A stretch of DNA of 64,000 nucleotides from Rhizobium halophilum (GCF_021648825.1 NZ_JAKJHS010000010.1:62001-126000), one strand, 5' to 3'. Counted from the first letter of the stretch, positions 39,566 to 49,003 are shown. Program-made: numbers and translations. The notes: generated by a model not told the origin, from the sequence alone.

Positions 39566-41254
39566 ATGAGAAACCGCGCCGGCTGGCTGGCAATCGTTGT
39601 CCTCGCTGCTGCGACCTTGCTGATGGTCTTCTTCGTGCTGCCTCGGATATCGCCCGAGGGAGAGGCTATCAGCGACGCCGTCAACAAGGCTGGCGAGACG
39701 GTGAAGGAAGCGGTAACGGATTCGACCTCTCCGGCCGAGACGCCAGGACCTGTGGCAGAGGACGGAGCGGAGTCGCCCGAAACGACAGACGCCACTCAGA
39801 TTCAAGGCTCCGCTCCCATCACGCCCGCCTTCGACGTCCTGAGGGTTGAGCCGGACGGTTCGACCGTTATTGCCGGACGCGCAGAGCCGGGCGCAACCGT
39901 GGAGGTTAACGCCGCGGACGCAGCTATCGCCAGCATCAAGGTCGGTCCCTCTGGTGATTTCGCCATCGCTCTAGACGATCCTCTGCCAGTGGGCGACCAC
40001 CAACTCGTGCTGAAGGCGACAACAGAAGACGGTCGAACGATCCTCTCGGAAGAGACCGCCACCGTCTCGATACCGAGTAATTCGCAAGGCAAGCTGCTTG
40101 CCATGGTGACCAAACCCGGAAAAGCCAGCCGCTTGATCAGCGTGCCGGACGCGGGAAGCGCGAACACGGGTCAACCTGCTGTGAGCGGCGGAAATCCAGC
40201 GCTTCCGTCGATGCCCGATGCAGCGTCAGATCTGGTCGCCTCTGCGCCTCCCATATCGACCACGACCAGCCCCTCGCCTTCTGAGGCGCGTTCCCCGCAG
40301 ACCGCTGCCGCGGAACTGCAGGTGGCTGCCGTCGAGATCGAAGGTGAACGCATCTTCATTGCCGGCACCGCCCCCAAGGGCGCCTCGTTACTCGGCTTTG
40401 CCGGGGAACAACCGGTCGGCCGAGCCAAAGCGGGGCCGGATGGCCATTTCGTCATCGAGGGCAAGACCGACCTCGCCGTCGGCCAGCACGTCATTGCGGT
40501 TGAGATGCTCGACAGCAACGGCAAAACGTCACTGCGTGTGGATGTTCCGTTCAACCGTCCGGCAGGCGAGCAGGTTGCAGCCGTCGCCGGCTCCCGGGAC
40601 CCTGGCTCCGTCTCCCCCATCGATGGAGGCGCCTTTGATAAGCTTCGCAACGAAGCCGCCAGGGCTTTCGCTCTGCTTCGCGGTCTCTACGAGGGCGGCA
40701 AGGAACCATCGGCAGAGGAACTGGCGGCGGCGCGTTCGGCAACCGGCATAGCTTTGAAGTCAATGGCGGAGTACCGGCTTCCAGCCGGGACCACCGCACC
40801 GACTCAGGCCATTGTCGACGAGACAGCAAGAGAAGCCGCCGAGGCGCTTGCAGCCGTGGAGAAGCTGCCCGCCGAGCCGGACGCGGTCCGTCAGGAACTG
40901 GATAGCGTGGGCGAAAGGGTCTCCCGCGCAGTTGGCTCGGCCGTTGCGCAAGCGACACCGATGGTCACAGAGATTGCCGAGGGTGGTGACGCAGCCGGAC
41001 CCAAGACGATTGAACAAGCTCCGCTCACGCAGGCGGGCGATTCGGTGATCATTCGCAGGGGCGACACGCTTTGGCAGATTTCACGCCGCGTCTACGGCCA
41101 GGGCGTGCGCTACACCACCATATATCTTGCCAACCAGGACCAGATTGCAGATCCAGATCTCATCGAGCCAGGCCAGATCTTCGGCGTTCCCAACGAAGCG
41201 CTGCCGGACGCCGAGGACGTGCACCGCAAGCGGCTGCAGAAGCTGATGCAGTAG
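39566..41254 (+). CDS. LysM domain protein, membrane-anchored
   Basis: The 562-residue protein has one N-terminal membrane anchor (about 6-27), a long Ala/Pro/Glu-rich region and a C-terminal LysM domain (about 493-540, with RRGDTLWQISRRVYG), which binds peptidoglycan. Two Ig-like repeats appear near 90-170 and 255-330; each contains a SPDGS/AGPDGHF-like turn and an LxVGxHxLxxE strand pair. It is probably a periplasmic cell-wall protein. GGAGA precedes the ATG. The gene is divergent from LOG and followed by an ABC exporter after 141 bases. Confidence 0.85.
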   Translation: MRNRAGWLAIVVLAAATLLMVFFVLPRISPEGEAISDAVNKAGETVKEAVTDSTSPAETPGPVAEDGAESPETTDATQIQGSAPITPAFDVLRVEPDGSTVIAGRAEPGATVEVNAADAAIASIKVGPSGDFAIALDDPLPVGDHQLVLKATTEDGRTILSEETATVSIPSNSQGKLLAMVTKPGKASRLISVPDAGSANTGQPAVSGGNPALPSMPDAASDLVASAPPISTTTSPSPSEARSPQTAAAELQVAAVEIEGERIFIAGTAPKGASLLGFAGEQPVGRAKAGPDGHFVIEGKTDLAVGQHVIAVEMLDSNGKTSLRVDVPFNRPAGEQVAAVAGSRDPGSVSPIDGGAFDKLRNEAARAFALLRGLYEGGKEPSAEELAAARSATGIALKSMAEYRLPAGTTAPTQAIVDETAREAAEALAAVEKLPAEPDAVRQELDSVGERVSRAVGSAVAQATPMVTEIAEGGDAAGPKTIEQAPLTQAGDSVIIRRGDTLWQISRRVYGQGVRYTTIYLANQDQIADPDLIEPGQIFGVPNEALPDAEDVHRKRLQKLMQ

Positions 41255-41395
41255 ACGGAACCCGGCTGAACAACCAAGCTGTAGCTCTAGCGCGAACCGT
41301 TTGTATTTGGACTGATCGGCAGCCATCGTTGCATCCTCAGGCTCTACGTCCTATGTCCCGTGAGGCGTGCTCGCGCCGCGCCCTCGGAGACGATA

Positions 41396-43282
41396 ATGAA
41401 CAACCGTAAGAAGACCGTCTCGGCGGATTCCAGCAATCCGCTGTCGACCCTTGTCAACCTGTGGCCCTACATGTGGCCGCATGGACGCGGTGACCTGAAG
41501 CTCCGCGTGGTGTGGGCAACCTTCTTCCTCTTCCTCGCCAAGGTCGTTCTGCTTGGCGTTCCCTATTTCTTCAAATGGGCGACGGACGCGCTCAACGGCG
41601 AGCTCGACATGGCCGGTCTCCTGCCGGTGTTCCTGCTTGGGGCCGTGGTGCTGGTGATTGCCTACAACCTCACCCGCATCCTTCAGGTCGGGTTGAACCA
41701 GTTGCGCGACGCATTGTTTGCCAGCGTCGGGCAGCATGCGGTGCGCCAGCTCGCCTACAAGACCTTCGTTCACATGCACAAACTGTCGCTGCGCTTCCAC
41801 CTGGAACGCAAGACCGGTGGCCTGTCGCGCATCATCGAGCGTGGCACAAAGGGCATCGAGACGATCGTCCGCTTCACCATCCTGAACTCCGTGCCGACGC
41901 TGGTCGAGTTCGTGTTGACCGCGATCATCTTCTGGATCAGCTACGGCTTCACTTATGTGGCGGTGACGGCAATTACCGTCTGGGCCTATGTCTGGTTCAC
42001 CGTCAAGGCGAGCGACTGGCGCATCTCTATCCGCCGCTCGATGAACGACAGCGACACGGATGCCAATACCAAGGCGATAGACTCGCTCCTCAACTTCGAA
42101 ACGGTCAAATACTTCGGCAATGAGGACATGGAGGCGCGCCGCTTTGATTCCTCGATGGCCCGCTACGAGAAGTCGGCGACGCAGGTGTGGACGTCGCTTG
42201 GTTGGTTGAACTTTGGCCAAGGCGTCATCTTCGGGTTCGGTATGGCCGTGATGATGGTCATGTCTGCACTGGCTGTCCAGCGCGGCGAACAGACAATCGG
42301 CGACTTCGTCTTCGTCAACGCTCTGCTGCTACAGCTTTCGGTACCACTCAACTTCATCGGCTTCGTTTACCGCGAGATCCGCCAAGGGCTGACCGATATC
42401 GAGCAGATGTTCGATCTCCTTGAGGTCGAAGCCGAAGTGAAGGATCGGCCGGATGCGCAGCCACTGCAGATCCGCCAAGGCAGCATTTCGTTCAAGGACG
42501 TATATTTCGCCTATGACTCGGATCGGCCGATCCTCAAGGGACTTTCGTTCGACGTGCCTGCCGGCAAGACGGTCGCGATCGTCGGGCCATCGGGCGCCGG
42601 CAAATCCACGATCTCGAGGCTTCTCTACCGCTTCTACGACGTGCAGGGCGGCGCGATCACCATCGATGGCCAGGATGTGCGCGCGGTGACGCAGCAGTCG
42701 CTGCGGGCCGCGATTGGCATGGTCCCGCAGGATACGGTGCTGTTCAATGACACGATCGCCTACAACATCCGCTATGGCCGCCCATCGGCGACCGACGAGG
42801 AAGTTTCCGCTGCGGCGGAAGTGGCTCAGATCGGAACCTTCCTCCGCGCCCTACCCCATGGGTTTGATACCATGGTCGGCGAACGCGGCCTGAAGCTTTC
42901 CGGCGGCGAGAAACAACGCGTGGCGATCGCCCGCACGATCCTCAAGGCACCACCGATCCTGATCCTGGATGAAGCAACGTCTGCGCTGGACACAACCACC
43001 GAACAGGAGATCCAGTCGGCGCTCGACATCGTGTCCAAGAACCGCACGACGCTGGTGATCGCGCACCGGCTTTCAACCGTCATCGGCGCGGATGAGATCA
43101 TCGTGCTGCGAGACGGGAAGATCGCCGAACGCGGCACCCACGCCGACCTCTTGTCCGCCGACGGGCTTTACGCCTCCATGTGGAACCGGCAGCGTGAAGC
43201 CACTCAGGCCGAGGAGCACTTGCGCCAGGTGCGCGACAGCGACGACCTCGGCGTCATCATGCGGCTTGCGCCGGCCAAATGA
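41396..43282 (+). CDS. Atm1/ABCB7-type ABC exporter
   Basis: The 628-residue half-transporter fuses a six-helix membrane domain with an ATPase domain. Features typical of the Atm1/HMT1 branch are LRFHLERKTGGLSRIIERGTKG and SLLNFETVKYFGNE; in this branch the best studied relatives export glutathione-linked compounds or heavy-metal conjugates. The ATPase has [23 protein letters not shown] and a Walker B ILILDEATSALD. It acts as a homodimer in the inner membrane. The ATG follows CGGAGA. The substrate is inferred only from the branch. Confidence 0.93.
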   Translation: MNNRKKTVSADSSNPLSTLVNLWPYMWPHGRGDLKLRVVWATFFLFLAKVVLLGVPYFFKWATDALNGELDMAGLLPVFLLGAVVLVIAYNLTRILQVGLNQLRDALFASVGQHAVRQLAYKTFVHMHKLSLRFHLERKTGGLSRIIERGTKGIETIVRFTILNSVPTLVEFVLTAIIFWISYGFTYVAVTAITVWAYVWFTVKASDWRISIRRSMNDSDTDANTKAIDSLLNFETVKYFGNEDMEARRFDSSMARYEKSATQVWTSLGWLNFGQGVIFGFGMAVMMVMSALAVQRGEQTIGDFVFVNALLLQLSVPLNFIGFVYREIRQGLTDIEQMFDLLEVEAEVKDRPDAQPLQIRQGSISFKDVYFAYDSDRPILKGLSFDVPAGKTVAIVGPSGAGKSTISRLLYRFYDVQGGAITIDGQDVRAVTQQSLRAAIGMVPQDTVLFNDTIAYNIRYGRPSATDEEVSAAAEVAQIGTFLRALPHGFDTMVGERGLKLSGGEKQRVAIARTILKAPPILILDEATSALDTTTEQEIQSALDIVSKNRTTLVIAHRLSTVIGADEIIVLRDGKIAERGTHADLLSADGLYASMWNRQREATQAEEHLRQVRDSDDLGVIMRLAPAK

Positions 43283-43357
43283 GGTCCGGCGGAACCGCAT
43301 TGCCCCCAAAACGGTTTGCTAGTAGTCAGCGTTAGCTGCAAATTCAGGAGATCCGGG

Positions 43358-44059
43358 TTGATCAATCTGTTCGACACCATCCGCAACACACTCGTGCCGA
43401 TCCACAAGGAAGGCTACGTGTTCGTCGCCATCTTCTTCGTGGTTTCGCTCATCCTGGGCTGGATTGCCGAACCACTCTTCTGGATCGGTCTGGTCCTGAC
43501 GCTGTGGTGCGCCTATTTCTTCCGCGATCCCGAACGCGTCGTCCCTCAGGATGACGATCTCGTGCTGAGCCCGGCCGATGGCCGTGTGTCCTCCGTGCAG
43601 ATGGTCGTTCCGCCGGCGGAACTCAACCTCGGCACCGAGCCGATGCTGCGTATCTCAGTGTTCATGAACGTCTTCGACTGCCACATCAACCGCTCCCCGG
43701 TTCGGGGTCAGGTGACGGACATCCAGTACCGAGCCGGCCAGTTCGTCAATGCGGAACTGGACAAGGCGAGCGAGGACAACGAACGCAACAGCATGGTGAT
43801 CGAGACGCGGCATGGCCGGATCGGCGTGGTGCAAATCGCCGGTCTCGTCGCACGCCGGATCATCTGCTGGGTCAAGCCAACTGAGCCCGTCAATGCCGGG
43901 GAACGCTTCGGCCTCATTCGCTTTGGCTCGCGTCTCGACGTGCTTCTGCCACCCGGTGCGCAGCCGCGCGTCTCGGTTGGCCAGCGCACTTATGGCGGCG
44001 AGACGGTGATCGCCGAGTTCGGCTCGACAAAGGGCCCGACCATCAGCCGCCGAAGCTAA
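43358..44059 (+). CDS. psd: Phosphatidylserine decarboxylase proenzyme
   Basis: Psd makes phosphatidylethanolamine from phosphatidylserine at the inner membrane. The 233-residue short-form proenzyme has an N-terminal membrane stretch, the SPADGRVS motif, [13 protein letters not shown] and the self-cleavage site FGST near the C-terminus, where the serine becomes the pyruvoyl group. The start is most likely the TTG at 43358: AGGAG lies seven bases before it and the resulting N-terminus ([18 protein letters not shown]) fits rhizobial Psd. It precedes pssA by 16 bases. Confidence 0.95.
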   Translation: MINLFDTIRNTLVPIHKEGYVFVAIFFVVSLILGWIAEPLFWIGLVLTLWCAYFFRDPERVVPQDDDLVLSPADGRVSSVQMVVPPAELNLGTEPMLRISVFMNVFDCHINRSPVRGQVTDIQYRAGQFVNAELDKASEDNERNSMVIETRHGRIGVVQIAGLVARRIICWVKPTEPVNAGERFGLIRFGSRLDVLLPPGAQPRVSVGQRTYGGETVIAEFGSTKGPTISRRS

Positions 44060-44075
44060 ACCGCAAGGAGATCCC

Positions 44076-44897
44076 ATGGAGACGCCCGTTCCCTCATCTG
44101 AGACGCCGCGGACCGACAACAGCGGCCGAGGCCCAAGACTGAGGGAAATTCCGCTCCGACTCATGGTGCCGAACCTGATCACGGTTCTTGCCATCTGCGC
44201 GGGCCTTACGGGCATCCGACTCGCCTTCGAGGATCGCTTCGAACTCGCCGTCGCCATGGTCCTCCTGGCCGCTTTCCTCGACGGCATAGACGGGCGAATT
44301 GCGCGACTCCTGAAAGCGAACTCAAGGTTCGGCGTTCAGATGGATTCCCTTGCCGACATCATCAATTTCGGTGTCGCTCCTGCCCTCGTTTCCTATGCCT
44401 TCCTGCTCGACAATGCTCGTTCCTTCGGCTGGATCGCTGCCCTCATCTATGCGATCGCCGCTGGCCTGCGGCTCGCCCGATTCAACGTGATGGAGGAGCG
44501 CCAGGAGAAGGCGCCATGGCAGTCGGAATTCTTCGTGGGCGTCCCCGCGCCCCTTGGTGCTGTTCTGGTGCTTCTGCCGGTCTATCTGGGCTTCCTGGGT
44601 CTCGAGCCCTCGCCGCTCTTTGTCTACGGCAGCGTCGCCTACACGGTTCTGATCGGCTACCTGCTGGTCAGCCGCGTGCCGGTCTGGTCCGGAAAGTCGC
44701 AGACCAAGGTGCGCCGTGACCAGATGCTGCCGATCCTGCTCGTCGGGGTGCTCTACGTGGCGCTATTGATGAGCTACACCTGGCAGGTCCTTGTGGTCAG
44801 CGTGATTGCCTACATGGCCTTCCTGCCGTTCAGCGCACGGCTCTGGCACCGGCGTTACGGCACGCTGACCATCGAGGAAGACGAAGCCGACGTCTGA
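44076..44897 (+). CDS. pssA: CDP-diacylglycerol-serine O-phosphatidyltransferase
   Basis: PssA joins CDP-diacylglycerol with serine and supplies the substrate of Psd. The 273-residue membrane protein carries the full CDP-alcohol phosphotransferase signature with Asp69, Asp72, Gly73, Ala76, Arg77, Gly86, Asp90 and Asp94, and about eight helices. This is the type II enzyme. Its order after psd is the one known from rhizobia. AAGGAG precedes the ATG. Confidence 0.96.
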   Translation: METPVPSSETPRTDNSGRGPRLREIPLRLMVPNLITVLAICAGLTGIRLAFEDRFELAVAMVLLAAFLDGIDGRIARLLKANSRFGVQMDSLADIINFGVAPALVSYAFLLDNARSFGWIAALIYAIAAGLRLARFNVMEERQEKAPWQSEFFVGVPAPLGAVLVLLPVYLGFLGLEPSPLFVYGSVAYTVLIGYLLVSRVPVWSGKSQTKVRRDQMLPILLVGVLYVALLMSYTWQVLVVSVIAYMAFLPFSARLWHRRYGTLTIEEDEADV

Positions 44898-45068
44898 GGC
44901 GTCGGCGGCAAGATTGCGCTGGTTTAGCAACACTCGTCCGCGCAAATCTGTCTCTCCCGCATTCGGCTTTTTGTAGCCGGCATCAACGCCACTATTCCGC
45001 CCGGATTGGGATTCACATCGCGCAGAAGGACGCGTCGACGTCCGTATCGCCTGCGTGAGGAAAACCAC

Positions 45069-45206
45069 ATGTCGAACCAGAAGAGCGCGCCTGCACAACA
45101 GCCCAAGGCCGAGCAGCCGCACCCCTACCGTCCCTTGGCGCTGAAGGCGGTTGTCGCTGCTGCGCTGATGCTGAAGCCGAAGCAGGCGTTGAAGCCGGCC
45201 GGCTGA
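45069..45206 (+). CDS. Small protein of unknown function
   Basis: A 45-residue frame with a good GAGGA ribosome-binding site lies between pssA and the convergent lysE-type gene. It has a Gln/Pro/Lys-rich first half (SAPAQQPKAEQPHPYRP) and an Ala/Leu/Val segment (LALKAVVAAALML, about 24-36) that could be a short amphipathic or membrane helix. No known family was recognised. Support comes from the start signal and the way the frame fits the gap; conservation could not be tested. Confidence 0.55.
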   Translation: MSNQKSAPAQQPKAEQPHPYRPLALKAVVAAALMLKPKQALKPAG

Positions 45207-45210
45207 CACT

Positions 45211-45828
45211 CTAGGCCGCCTTTCCGAGGCTCGCCAGCAGTCCGAGCGCGAGCAGGCTCATGATGATCCCGATCAGGACATCCAGAGCCCGCCATGCCGC
45301 GGGTCTGGCAAACAACGGCGCGAGCAAGCGCGCGCCGTAGCCAAGCGAGAAGAACCAGACGAAGGACGCAATGACGGCGCCGGCGCCGTAGGCCAGCCGC
45401 TCCCTTCCTTCGAACGCCGCCGACAGGCTACCCAGCAACACGACCGTGTCGAGATAGACATGCGGGTTGAGGAAGGTGAAGGCAAGGCAGGTCAACACCG
45501 CCGCCTTCAGAGTCGTGCCTTCCGGAGCGCCCGCTACCATGGCGGTTGGCCGCCATGCCCGCAGGAAGGCCTTTACTGCGTAAGCACCCAGAAAGATCAC
45601 TCCTCCCCAGGTCACGATCGTGATCAGCAGGGGCGACTGCGCGACGATTGTTCCAAGGCCGGCAACCCCGGCGGCGATAAGAAGCGCATCGGCAAGAGCG
45701 CATATGAGACAGAGAACAAAGACGTGGCGGCGGATCAGGCCCTGACGCAGGATGAAGGCGTTCTGGGCACCAATGGCGATGATCAGCGACGCTCCGAGAG
45801 CGAAGCCGGAAAGGATAGCGGAAACCAT
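45211..45828 (-). CDS. LysE/ArgO family amino-acid exporter
   Basis: The 205-residue membrane protein has six predicted helices and the LysE signature near the N-terminus (GFALGASLIIAIGAQNAFILRQG, about 7-29; key parts GAQNAF and LRQG). TFLNPHVYLDT around 127-137 is the second conserved motif. The family exports lysine, arginine or similar cations; ArgO is the closest by eye. The start at 45828 is chosen because the upstream open frame is not membrane-like. Confidence 0.93.
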   Translation of the reverse strand: MVSAILSGFALGASLIIAIGAQNAFILRQGLIRRHVFVLCLICALADALLIAAGVAGLGTIVAQSPLLITIVTWGGVIFLGAYAVKAFLRAWRPTAMVAGAPEGTTLKAAVLTCLAFTFLNPHVYLDTVVLLGSLSAAFEGRERLAYGAGAVIASFVWFFSLGYGARLLAPLFARPAAWRALDVLIGIIMSLLALGLLASLGKAA

Positions 45829-45859
45829 TCTAGAAGCCTGTGAGCAGAGAGGGAACGAG

Positions 45860-46612
45860 TCAGAAGAACGACATTTGTCCGAGTGTCTTTGGAGGCGCAA
45901 CGGGATCGGCAAGTGAAATCGGCTTCTGCAGTTCCGGCCCCATGTTGGCGACCTTGTTGACGAGATCCGAGACCGGCACAGCCTCGAAGAGATCATCCGC
46001 CGCCGGCTGCAACAGATCGGCTACCATGCGCGGCTCCTGCGTCTTGCAGTCGAGCCAGCGGGCAAATTCCTCCTGCGGGACCACCACCGGCATGCGGTCG
46101 TGAATGCCACGGATCGTCGCGTTAGCCTTCGTGGTCAGGATCGCGGCCGTATCCACTTCGGAACCGTCGGCGGAAGCATATGTCTCCAGAAGACCGCCAA
46201 ATGCGAGCAAGCCACCGCGTCTCGGCCGAATCCAGTAAGGCTGTGACGGAAGTCCCGTTTCCTTCGGGGGTCTGCGCCATTCATAGAAGCCGGAGGTGGG
46301 AATGAGAATGCGCCGATGGCGCATCGCCGCACGAAACGATGCCTTCTCCGTCGCCGTTTCCGCACGGGCATTGATTAGCAGCGGGAAGTCGCGGGCATCC
46401 TTCACCCAACCAGGAATGAAGCCCCAGCGGGCCAGCAGGGCGCGCCGCTCGGGAAGGTTGCTCCCCGGCCTCTCCCGCTCCGAGGCCGCAACCACGAGGA
46501 TCGGCTGCGTCGGCGCGATGTTGTAGCGCGGCGGAAAGTCTTCGATGTCGATGACGCTGAGAAACTGCAGGATGTCTTCCGGCGTCGCGGTCAGGGCATA
46601 GCGTCCACACAT
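45860..46612 (-). CDS. SOS response-associated peptidase, HMCES/YedK type
   Basis: YedK/HMCES proteins protect abasic sites in single-stranded DNA by a covalent bond from the N-terminal cysteine after removal of Met1. The 250-residue protein begins MCGRYAL, so Cys2 is present; PRYNIAPTQ (around 29-37), NARAET, SGFYEW and IHDRMPVVV motifs carry the other active-site residues (Asn, Glu, His). The start must be at 46612 because Cys2 is needed. The frame is open upstream into the broken ynfA gene, which can mislead gene callers into a 373-residue fusion. Confidence 0.95.
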   Translation of the reverse strand: MCGRYALTATPEDILQFLSVIDIEDFPPRYNIAPTQPILVVAASERERPGSNLPERRALLARWGFIPGWVKDARDFPLLINARAETATEKASFRAAMRHRRILIPTSGFYEWRRPPKETGLPSQPYWIRPRRGGLLAFGGLLETYASADGSEVDTAAILTTKANATIRGIHDRMPVVVPQEEFARWLDCKTQEPRMVADLLQPAADDLFEAVPVSDLVNKVANMGPELQKPISLADPVAPPKTLGQMSFF

Positions 46613-46656
46613 GCAGATGTCATTGCACCAGGGTTCCGGCCGGTCAAGCCGGTCGC

Positions 46657-46981
46657 TCAGCCACGCGGGCCGAAGAGGATCATCGAGGCGCCGGCGAGGC
46701 AGATCGCTCCACCGCTGATATCCCAGCGGTCCGGGATCCGGCCCTCCGCCAGCCAAAGCCATAGGAGGGATGCGAGGATGTAGATGCCTCCATAGCCCAG
46801 CATAGGTTCGTCCTGCGGCATCGCTTGGCACAAGGGAGAGTAGCACAGCGAAGAGCGCCAGCGACACCATGCCTGGGGCGAGCCACCAGACAGGCTTGTC
46901 GAGGCGCACCCAAGCCCAGAAGGCAAAACAACCGGCGATCTCCGCCAGTGCCGCAGCCGCAAAAAGAAGATAGGCGTTCAT
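46657..46981 (-). pseudogene. ynfA: ynfA (UPF0060 membrane protein) with a single-base frameshift
   Basis: The N-terminal part ([22 protein letters not shown] to AAGRTYA) and the C-terminal part ([18 protein letters not shown] to the stop at 46657) both match YnfA, a four-helix small-multidrug-resistance-like protein, but lie in different frames. One extra G within the GGG at 46796-46798 (CCC on the plus strand) explains it. Without that base the gene would encode 107 residues, almost exactly the usual 108. It may be a true pseudogene or a sequencing error. Confidence 0.85.
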
Positions 46982-47002
46982 CGCGCACCCGGAGTTGTTT
47001 TT

Positions 47003-47470
47003 ATGAGCATTGTTTCTAGTCTAGCGGCAATGAATGACCAGCCCGATGTTGCGCCACCTCTGTCTCCACGTATGGCATCATCAGCCGTGCTTGAGCGGGA
47101 GGGGCGATTCCTGCTTATCCGTCGGCGCAATCCTCCGGCTGCGGATCTCTTCGCGTTTCCGGGGGGCCGCGCCGAGCCTGGGGAAACGCCGGCAGAGACA
47201 GCCCTGCGGGAGTTTCGCGAGGAGACCGGCATCACCGCCTTCCATCCAGAACTCTTCGCCACCTATGATCTAAGAACCGAGGCGCGAGACGGAGAGATCG
47301 AGAGCCATTTCTTTCTGTCCGTCTTCCTGGTGAAGGCGGATGTCTCCTCCGAAGCAATCGCGGCGGATGATGCGGCGGATCAGGGGTGGTATACGCTTGA
47401 CGAGATTCGCAGCCTGCCTGTGCCGCCGAGCGTGCTTGATTGCGCCGAACGGCTCGCGGCGGGGCGCTGA
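47003..47470 (+). CDS. Nudix hydrolase
   Basis: The 155-residue protein has a complete Nudix box at residues 55-77 (G55, E61, R69, E70, E73, E74, G76), needed for hydrolysis of nucleoside diphosphates linked to another group. The substrate is unknown; the overall form resembles ADP-ribose or 8-oxo-nucleotide hydrolases. GGAG lies eight bases before the ATG at 47003; a later ATG at 47030 is possible. It is divergent from ynfA and almost touches the next gene (one base). Confidence 0.92.
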   Translation: MSIVSSLAAMNDQPDVAPPLSPRMASSAVLEREGRFLLIRRRNPPAADLFAFPGGRAEPGETPAETALREFREETGITAFHPELFATYDLRTEARDGEIESHFFLSVFLVKADVSSEAIAADDAADQGWYTLDEIRSLPVPPSVLDCAERLAAGR

Positions 47471-47471
47471 A

Positions 47472-47915
47472 ATGACGAGCTATCGCGAGAGACATATGCC
47501 GACCGTCCTGCGCCTTTGCGCCAGCTTCATGATTCTTGCTGCGACAGCTCTTCCGCTTGCCGCGCAGGAACCGCCTCCCTCTCCCACTCCTGCCCCGGCT
47601 GTAGAGGAAAAGCCTGCACCCTATGACGAGCAACTGGCACGGCTGGCGGAGATACTGGGATCAATCCACTACCTGCGCACGCTCTGCGGCGGAGAGGACG
47701 GAAATTGGCGACAGTCGATGCAGGAGCTGCTGAACGCAGACACAGCGACGGAGCCGAAGCGGCGCGAGCGCCTTACCGCCGCCTTCAATCGCGGCTATCG
47801 CTCATTCGCGTCGATCCATACGACGTGCACGGATGCGGCGCGCACCGCCGAGGAACGCCACCGTAACGAAGGCGCAACACTTGCTGCAGAAATTGCTGCC
47901 CGCTTCGGAAATTAG
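47472..47915 (+). CDS. TIGR02301 family secreted protein
   Basis: The 147-residue protein has a signal peptide (about 9-33, ending at PLAAQ), a Pro-rich linker and a helical domain with two well separated cysteines (YLRTLCGG and SIHTTCTD), as described for the alphaproteobacterial TIGR02301 family, where a disulfide bond is assumed. The function is unknown. The start is at 47472, one base after the Nudix stop, or at 47496 (eight codons later). The two genes are probably co-transcribed. Confidence 0.85.
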   Translation: MTSYRERHMPTVLRLCASFMILAATALPLAAQEPPPSPTPAPAVEEKPAPYDEQLARLAEILGSIHYLRTLCGGEDGNWRQSMQELLNADTATEPKRRERLTAAFNRGYRSFASIHTTCTDAARTAEERHRNEGATLAAEIAARFGN

Positions 47916-48013
47916 GGCATTATTTACCTCTTTCGCCAGCAAGCCGTGTCGTTTTGGTAAAAGGCTGCTAGAGTTCTTAACAACCGAGTAACCCGCGGGT
48001 AACCGAGGAAGAT

Positions 48014-48274
48014 ATGATGCACACTGGCCGCAACGATATCGACGACATGATCGTCCACGAGAAGATGCAGGTGGCCCTGGAATACCAGAACGAAGCCTGG
48101 GCCGATGGGGTCGCCGACGGTATCGAGCCTGAGATCATTGCCGATGCTGCCTTTGCGCTTGCCATGCGAGAAACGATTCGCATTCATGGAGAACAGGGCG
48201 CCGAAGCCATGCTCGAAGAGTTGCGCGAACGCATGCTCTCAGGTGAATTCTCCCCGGAACGTCGTATCCAGTAG
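48014..48274 (+). CDS. Small acidic protein of unknown function
   Basis: The 86-residue protein is acidic and rich in Ala, Glu and Met; it is predicted to be mostly helical (AWADGVADGIEPEIIADAAFALAMRE is the core). GAGGAAG precedes two adjacent ATGs (48014, 48017). No known domain was recognised and there is no signal peptide. It is followed after 15 bases by a secreted protein of unknown function. Confidence 0.75.
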   Translation: MMHTGRNDIDDMIVHEKMQVALEYQNEAWADGVADGIEPEIIADAAFALAMRETIRIHGEQGAEAMLEELRERMLSGEFSPERRIQ

Positions 48275-48289
48275 GTGCGAGGTCTTCCG

Positions 48290-49003
48290 ATGGGCAGAGC
48301 TCCGGAACCTCCTTCACCTCGAAAGCTTCCCTTAGCGCTTGTGGCTCTCGCACTCTGCGTTGCCGCACTCACCCCACCTCAGGCGAAAGCTCTCTCGGAA
48401 TTGCGCGCCGCTCCCGATGAGCAGAGAAGCGCCCCGGAGGTTGGCAGTGAGGCACCATCCGGAATTCCGCTCCCCGATCCTCTGATCAATCGATCTGTCA
48501 CCACTCAAACCGATTCTGCAAATGAGGATGCCGACGCCATGGGTGTCGAAATCATCAGGGATTTGTCGCAGCTTCCCGAACCGGTAAAGCGAATGCGCGA
48601 ATTGATCGTCGAGGCGGCGGCTTCCGGTAGTTACGAACGGCTGCGGCCACTCACGGATTCGGGATCCAGACCGACGCAGGTCCCTGGGGATATTGCTGAC
48701 GCGATAGAGTCAATAAAAAGCTTTTCTGGAGATCCGGACGGTCTGGAGATCCTTGCTATTATCCTCGACATCCTTTCCACGGGCGCCGCACGTCTGGATG
48801 TCGGCACGCCTGACGAAGTTTACGTCTGGCCCTACTTCGTCGGCAAGCCACTTGGCTCGCTGACGCCCCCGGAACGGGTGGAGCTCTTGCGCATCATCAC
48901 CTTCGGCGACCTGATGGGAATGGAAGAAGGCGGGAACTACAATTTCTACCGGCTCGCCATCACGCCCGAAGGTGAGTGGACGTCCTTTACCGGCGGCGAT
49001 TGA
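48290..49003 (+). CDS. Secreted protein of unknown function
   Basis: The 237-residue protein has a signal peptide (about 10-35, with a cleavage site near QAKA) and a Pro/Ser-rich linker. Its C-terminal domain (about 115-237) includes VYVWPYFVGKPLGSLTPPE, an aromatic-rich strand pattern and ends in EGEWTSFTGGD. I do not recognise the family. The ATG at 48290 follows GAGG at eight bases; a GTG at 48275 is the alternative. It could form an operon with the small protein upstream and ygfZ downstream (77 bases). Confidence 0.75.
   Translation: MGRAPEPPSPRKLPLALVALALCVAALTPPQAKALSELRAAPDEQRSAPEVGSEAPSGIPLPDPLINRSVTTQTDSANEDADAMGVEIIRDLSQLPEPVKRMRELIVEAAASGSYERLRPLTDSGSRPTQVPGDIADAIESIKSFSGDPDGLEILAIILDILSTGAARLDVGTPDEVYVWPYFVGKPLGSLTPPERVELLRIITFGDLMGMEEGGNYNFYRLAITPEGEWTSFTGGD

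Noticed and set aside
45860..46981. A single 373-residue reading frame joining a membrane helix part with an HMCES/YedK domain
   Set aside because: The front part is the first half of ynfA read up to a frameshift and then out-of-frame sequence; HMCES activity needs Cys2 right after the initiator Met.
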